In this document: positions 7,584 through 8,200 of the stretch, piece after piece
Layout: each line of letters begins with the position of its first letter
Numbering within the stretch: the first letter of the stretch is position 1
From: an uncultured Oscillospiraceae bacterium
Lineage (GTDB): Bacteria > Bacillota > Clostridia > Oscillospirales > Acutalibacteraceae
DNA: 8,200 nucleotides
Direction of reading: 5' to 3'
Assembly (NCBI GenBank): GCA_910588415.1
Contig: CAJUPK010000114.1
Coordinates: 1-8,200 of the forward strand
Program-made: the position numbers and the translations under genes
The notes under the pieces: generated by a model
What the model saw: only the letters and a program-made list of their open reading frames with translations
Told to the model about the DNA's origin: nothing
The model's database searches: none

Positions 7584-7972
7584 TGGAAGCATCCCTTTTT
7601 CAGAATGTAGATTGTGTTTCTCTTTATGTGGATAACATGGACGAGGGAATCGCTTTTTATTCCGCATTGGGGTTGAATCTACTTTGGCGGACTGCTTATT
7701 CCTGCGGCCTTGGAATGAGCGGTGACATCACCGAGGTCGTGCTGGTAACAAAACACAATCCCGTGGTACAGTTTAAGGTGGAATCCGTGGAGACGGCGCT
7801 GATGGCCTATGCGAAAGCGGGAGGCAAGGTGGAACTGGCGCCTTTTGACATTGACATTGGCAGGTGCGCTGTGGTTTCCGACCCGTGGGGGAATCAATAT
7901 TGTCTGCTGGATATGAGCAAGGGAAAGTATACCACGGACGCGCAAGGGGTTGTGACGGGAGTGGCCCCATAA
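7583..7972 (+). CDS. VOC/glyoxalase-bleomycin resistance fold protein, function unknown
   Basis: This 129-residue protein shows the paired beta-alpha-beta-beta-beta pattern of the vicinal-oxygen-chelate superfamily. The first half has VDCVSLYVDNMDEGIAFYSALGL (in two parts: CVSLYVDN and GIAFYSALGL), and the second half has VQFKVESVETAL and SDPWGNQYCLLD. In metal-dependent members the first strand usually carries a His (HVxLxV) and the final strand a Glu after DPxGN; by eye these positions are Cys11 and Cys107 here, and the second-half His position appears to be Val61. It may therefore not bind metal in the usual way, or may bind a ligand without catalysis. Its ATG overlaps the thrB stop by one base, which points to a role tied to homoserine/threonine synthesis, but nothing in the sequence says what. 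General annotation would be glyoxalase/bleomycin resistance/dioxygenase family. Confidence 0.85.
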   Translation: MEASLFQNVDCVSLYVDNMDEGIAFYSALGLNLLWRTAYSCGLGMSGDITEVVLVTKHNPVVQFKVESVETALMAYAKAGGKVELAPFDIDIGRCAVVSDPWGNQYCLLDMSKGKYTTDAQGVVTGVAP

Positions 7973-8048
7973 GCGATCTAATGCAGGTGTGGAGATTTCA
8001 CAAATCAGCAGTATATCTGGCAAAACAGACGGAATGTTTGCAGTTACA

Positions 8049-8077
8049 TTGACAAAGCGCCTCTTCAACGATATAAT
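8049..8077 (+). promoter_or_regulatory. Perfect consensus sigma-A promoter for lysC
   Basis: TTGACA at 8049-8054 and TATAAT at 8072-8077 are separated by exactly 17 bases; both hexamers match the vegetative consensus at every position. The expected start point is near 8084, giving a leader of about 28 bases before the lysC ATG at 8112. The rest of the gap from 7973 to 8048 holds no gene and no clear terminator, so lysC may also receive readthrough from hom-thrB-VOC. Confidence 0.87.
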
Positions 8078-8111
8078 ATGTTAAAACAACTTGATGCAGA
8101 GGGGTTAGAAT

Positions 8112-8200
8112 ATGGCTTTAATTGTACAGAAATTTGGCGGTACCTCCGTGCGGGATGCCGAGCGCATTGATAACGTGGCGGATATCATTACGTCCGCTTA
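8112..8200 (+). CDS. lysC: Aspartate kinase, N-terminal fragment
   Basis: Aspartate kinase phosphorylates L-aspartate with ATP to 4-aspartyl phosphate, the first step of the lysine, threonine and methionine pathway. Only 29 complete codons are visible before the right edge. They begin MALIVQKFGGTSV, the highly conserved aspartokinase N-terminal signature including the nucleotide-binding KFGGTSV. The start is supported by AGAGGGG at 8098-8104, seven bases before the ATG. The frame is open to the edge, so this is cut by the window rather than broken. Whether it carries ACT domains for feedback inhibition cannot be seen. It follows the homoserine genes, and hom and thrB use its product downstream. 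Confidence 0.93.
   Translation, partial: MALIVQKFGGTSVRDAERIDNVADIITSA

Noticed and set aside
8000..8045. Small inverted repeats (GATTTCACAAATC; GCAAA...TTTGC) after the VOC gene as a terminator
   Set aside because: The stems are about 5 bp and no U-tract follows; no terminator can be supported between the VOC gene and lysC.

Overview
The window reads as ordinary chromosomal DNA of a low-to-mid GC Gram-positive anaerobe, most likely a spore-forming Clostridia member of the Oscillospiraceae/Ruminococcaceae type. The clues are moderately GC-rich codon use, strong GGAGG-type ribosome sites, a bifunctional penicillin-binding protein with a long Ser/Pro/Thr tail, a BofC-like protein, and a hom-thrB-(VOC)-lysC gene order. 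The taxonomic placement is inference; no marker gene in the window fixes it.

Layout. Positions 2-2050 (+) hold the 3' part of a glycoside hydrolase family 3 gene whose start lies off the left edge. A strong bidirectional terminator follows (2075-2109), then a compact 92-bp non-coding element made of three consecutive hairpins (2129-2220). A small membrane-anchored BofC-like gene (2234-2647) lies on the minus strand, converging on the GH3 gene. It has an extended -10 promoter in the short divergent region it shares with a class A penicillin-binding protein gene (2753-5320, +). About 105 bp further on begins the threonine-branch cluster: homoserine dehydrogenase (5427-6674), homoserine kinase (6687-7583) and a small VOC/glyoxalase-fold protein whose start overlaps the kinase stop by one base (7583-7972). 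After a 139-bp gap holding a perfect consensus sigma-A promoter (8049-8077), aspartate kinase begins at 8112 and runs off the right edge.

How the genes work together. Aspartate kinase makes aspartyl phosphate, the common precursor of lysine, threonine and methionine. Homoserine dehydrogenase makes homoserine and homoserine kinase makes O-phosphohomoserine, the substrate of threonine synthase. Aspartate-semialdehyde dehydrogenase and threonine synthase are not in the window. The role of the VOC protein is unknown. The PBP builds and crosslinks peptidoglycan outside the membrane, and the GH3 enzyme trims beta-linked sugars from oligosaccharides or glycosides.

I found no CRISPR array, transposase, tRNA, rRNA, phage gene or clear new system. 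The items most worth a second look are the triple-hairpin element at 2129-2220, the VOC gene coupled to thrB, and the consensus promoter directly in front of lysC with no room for a riboswitch.
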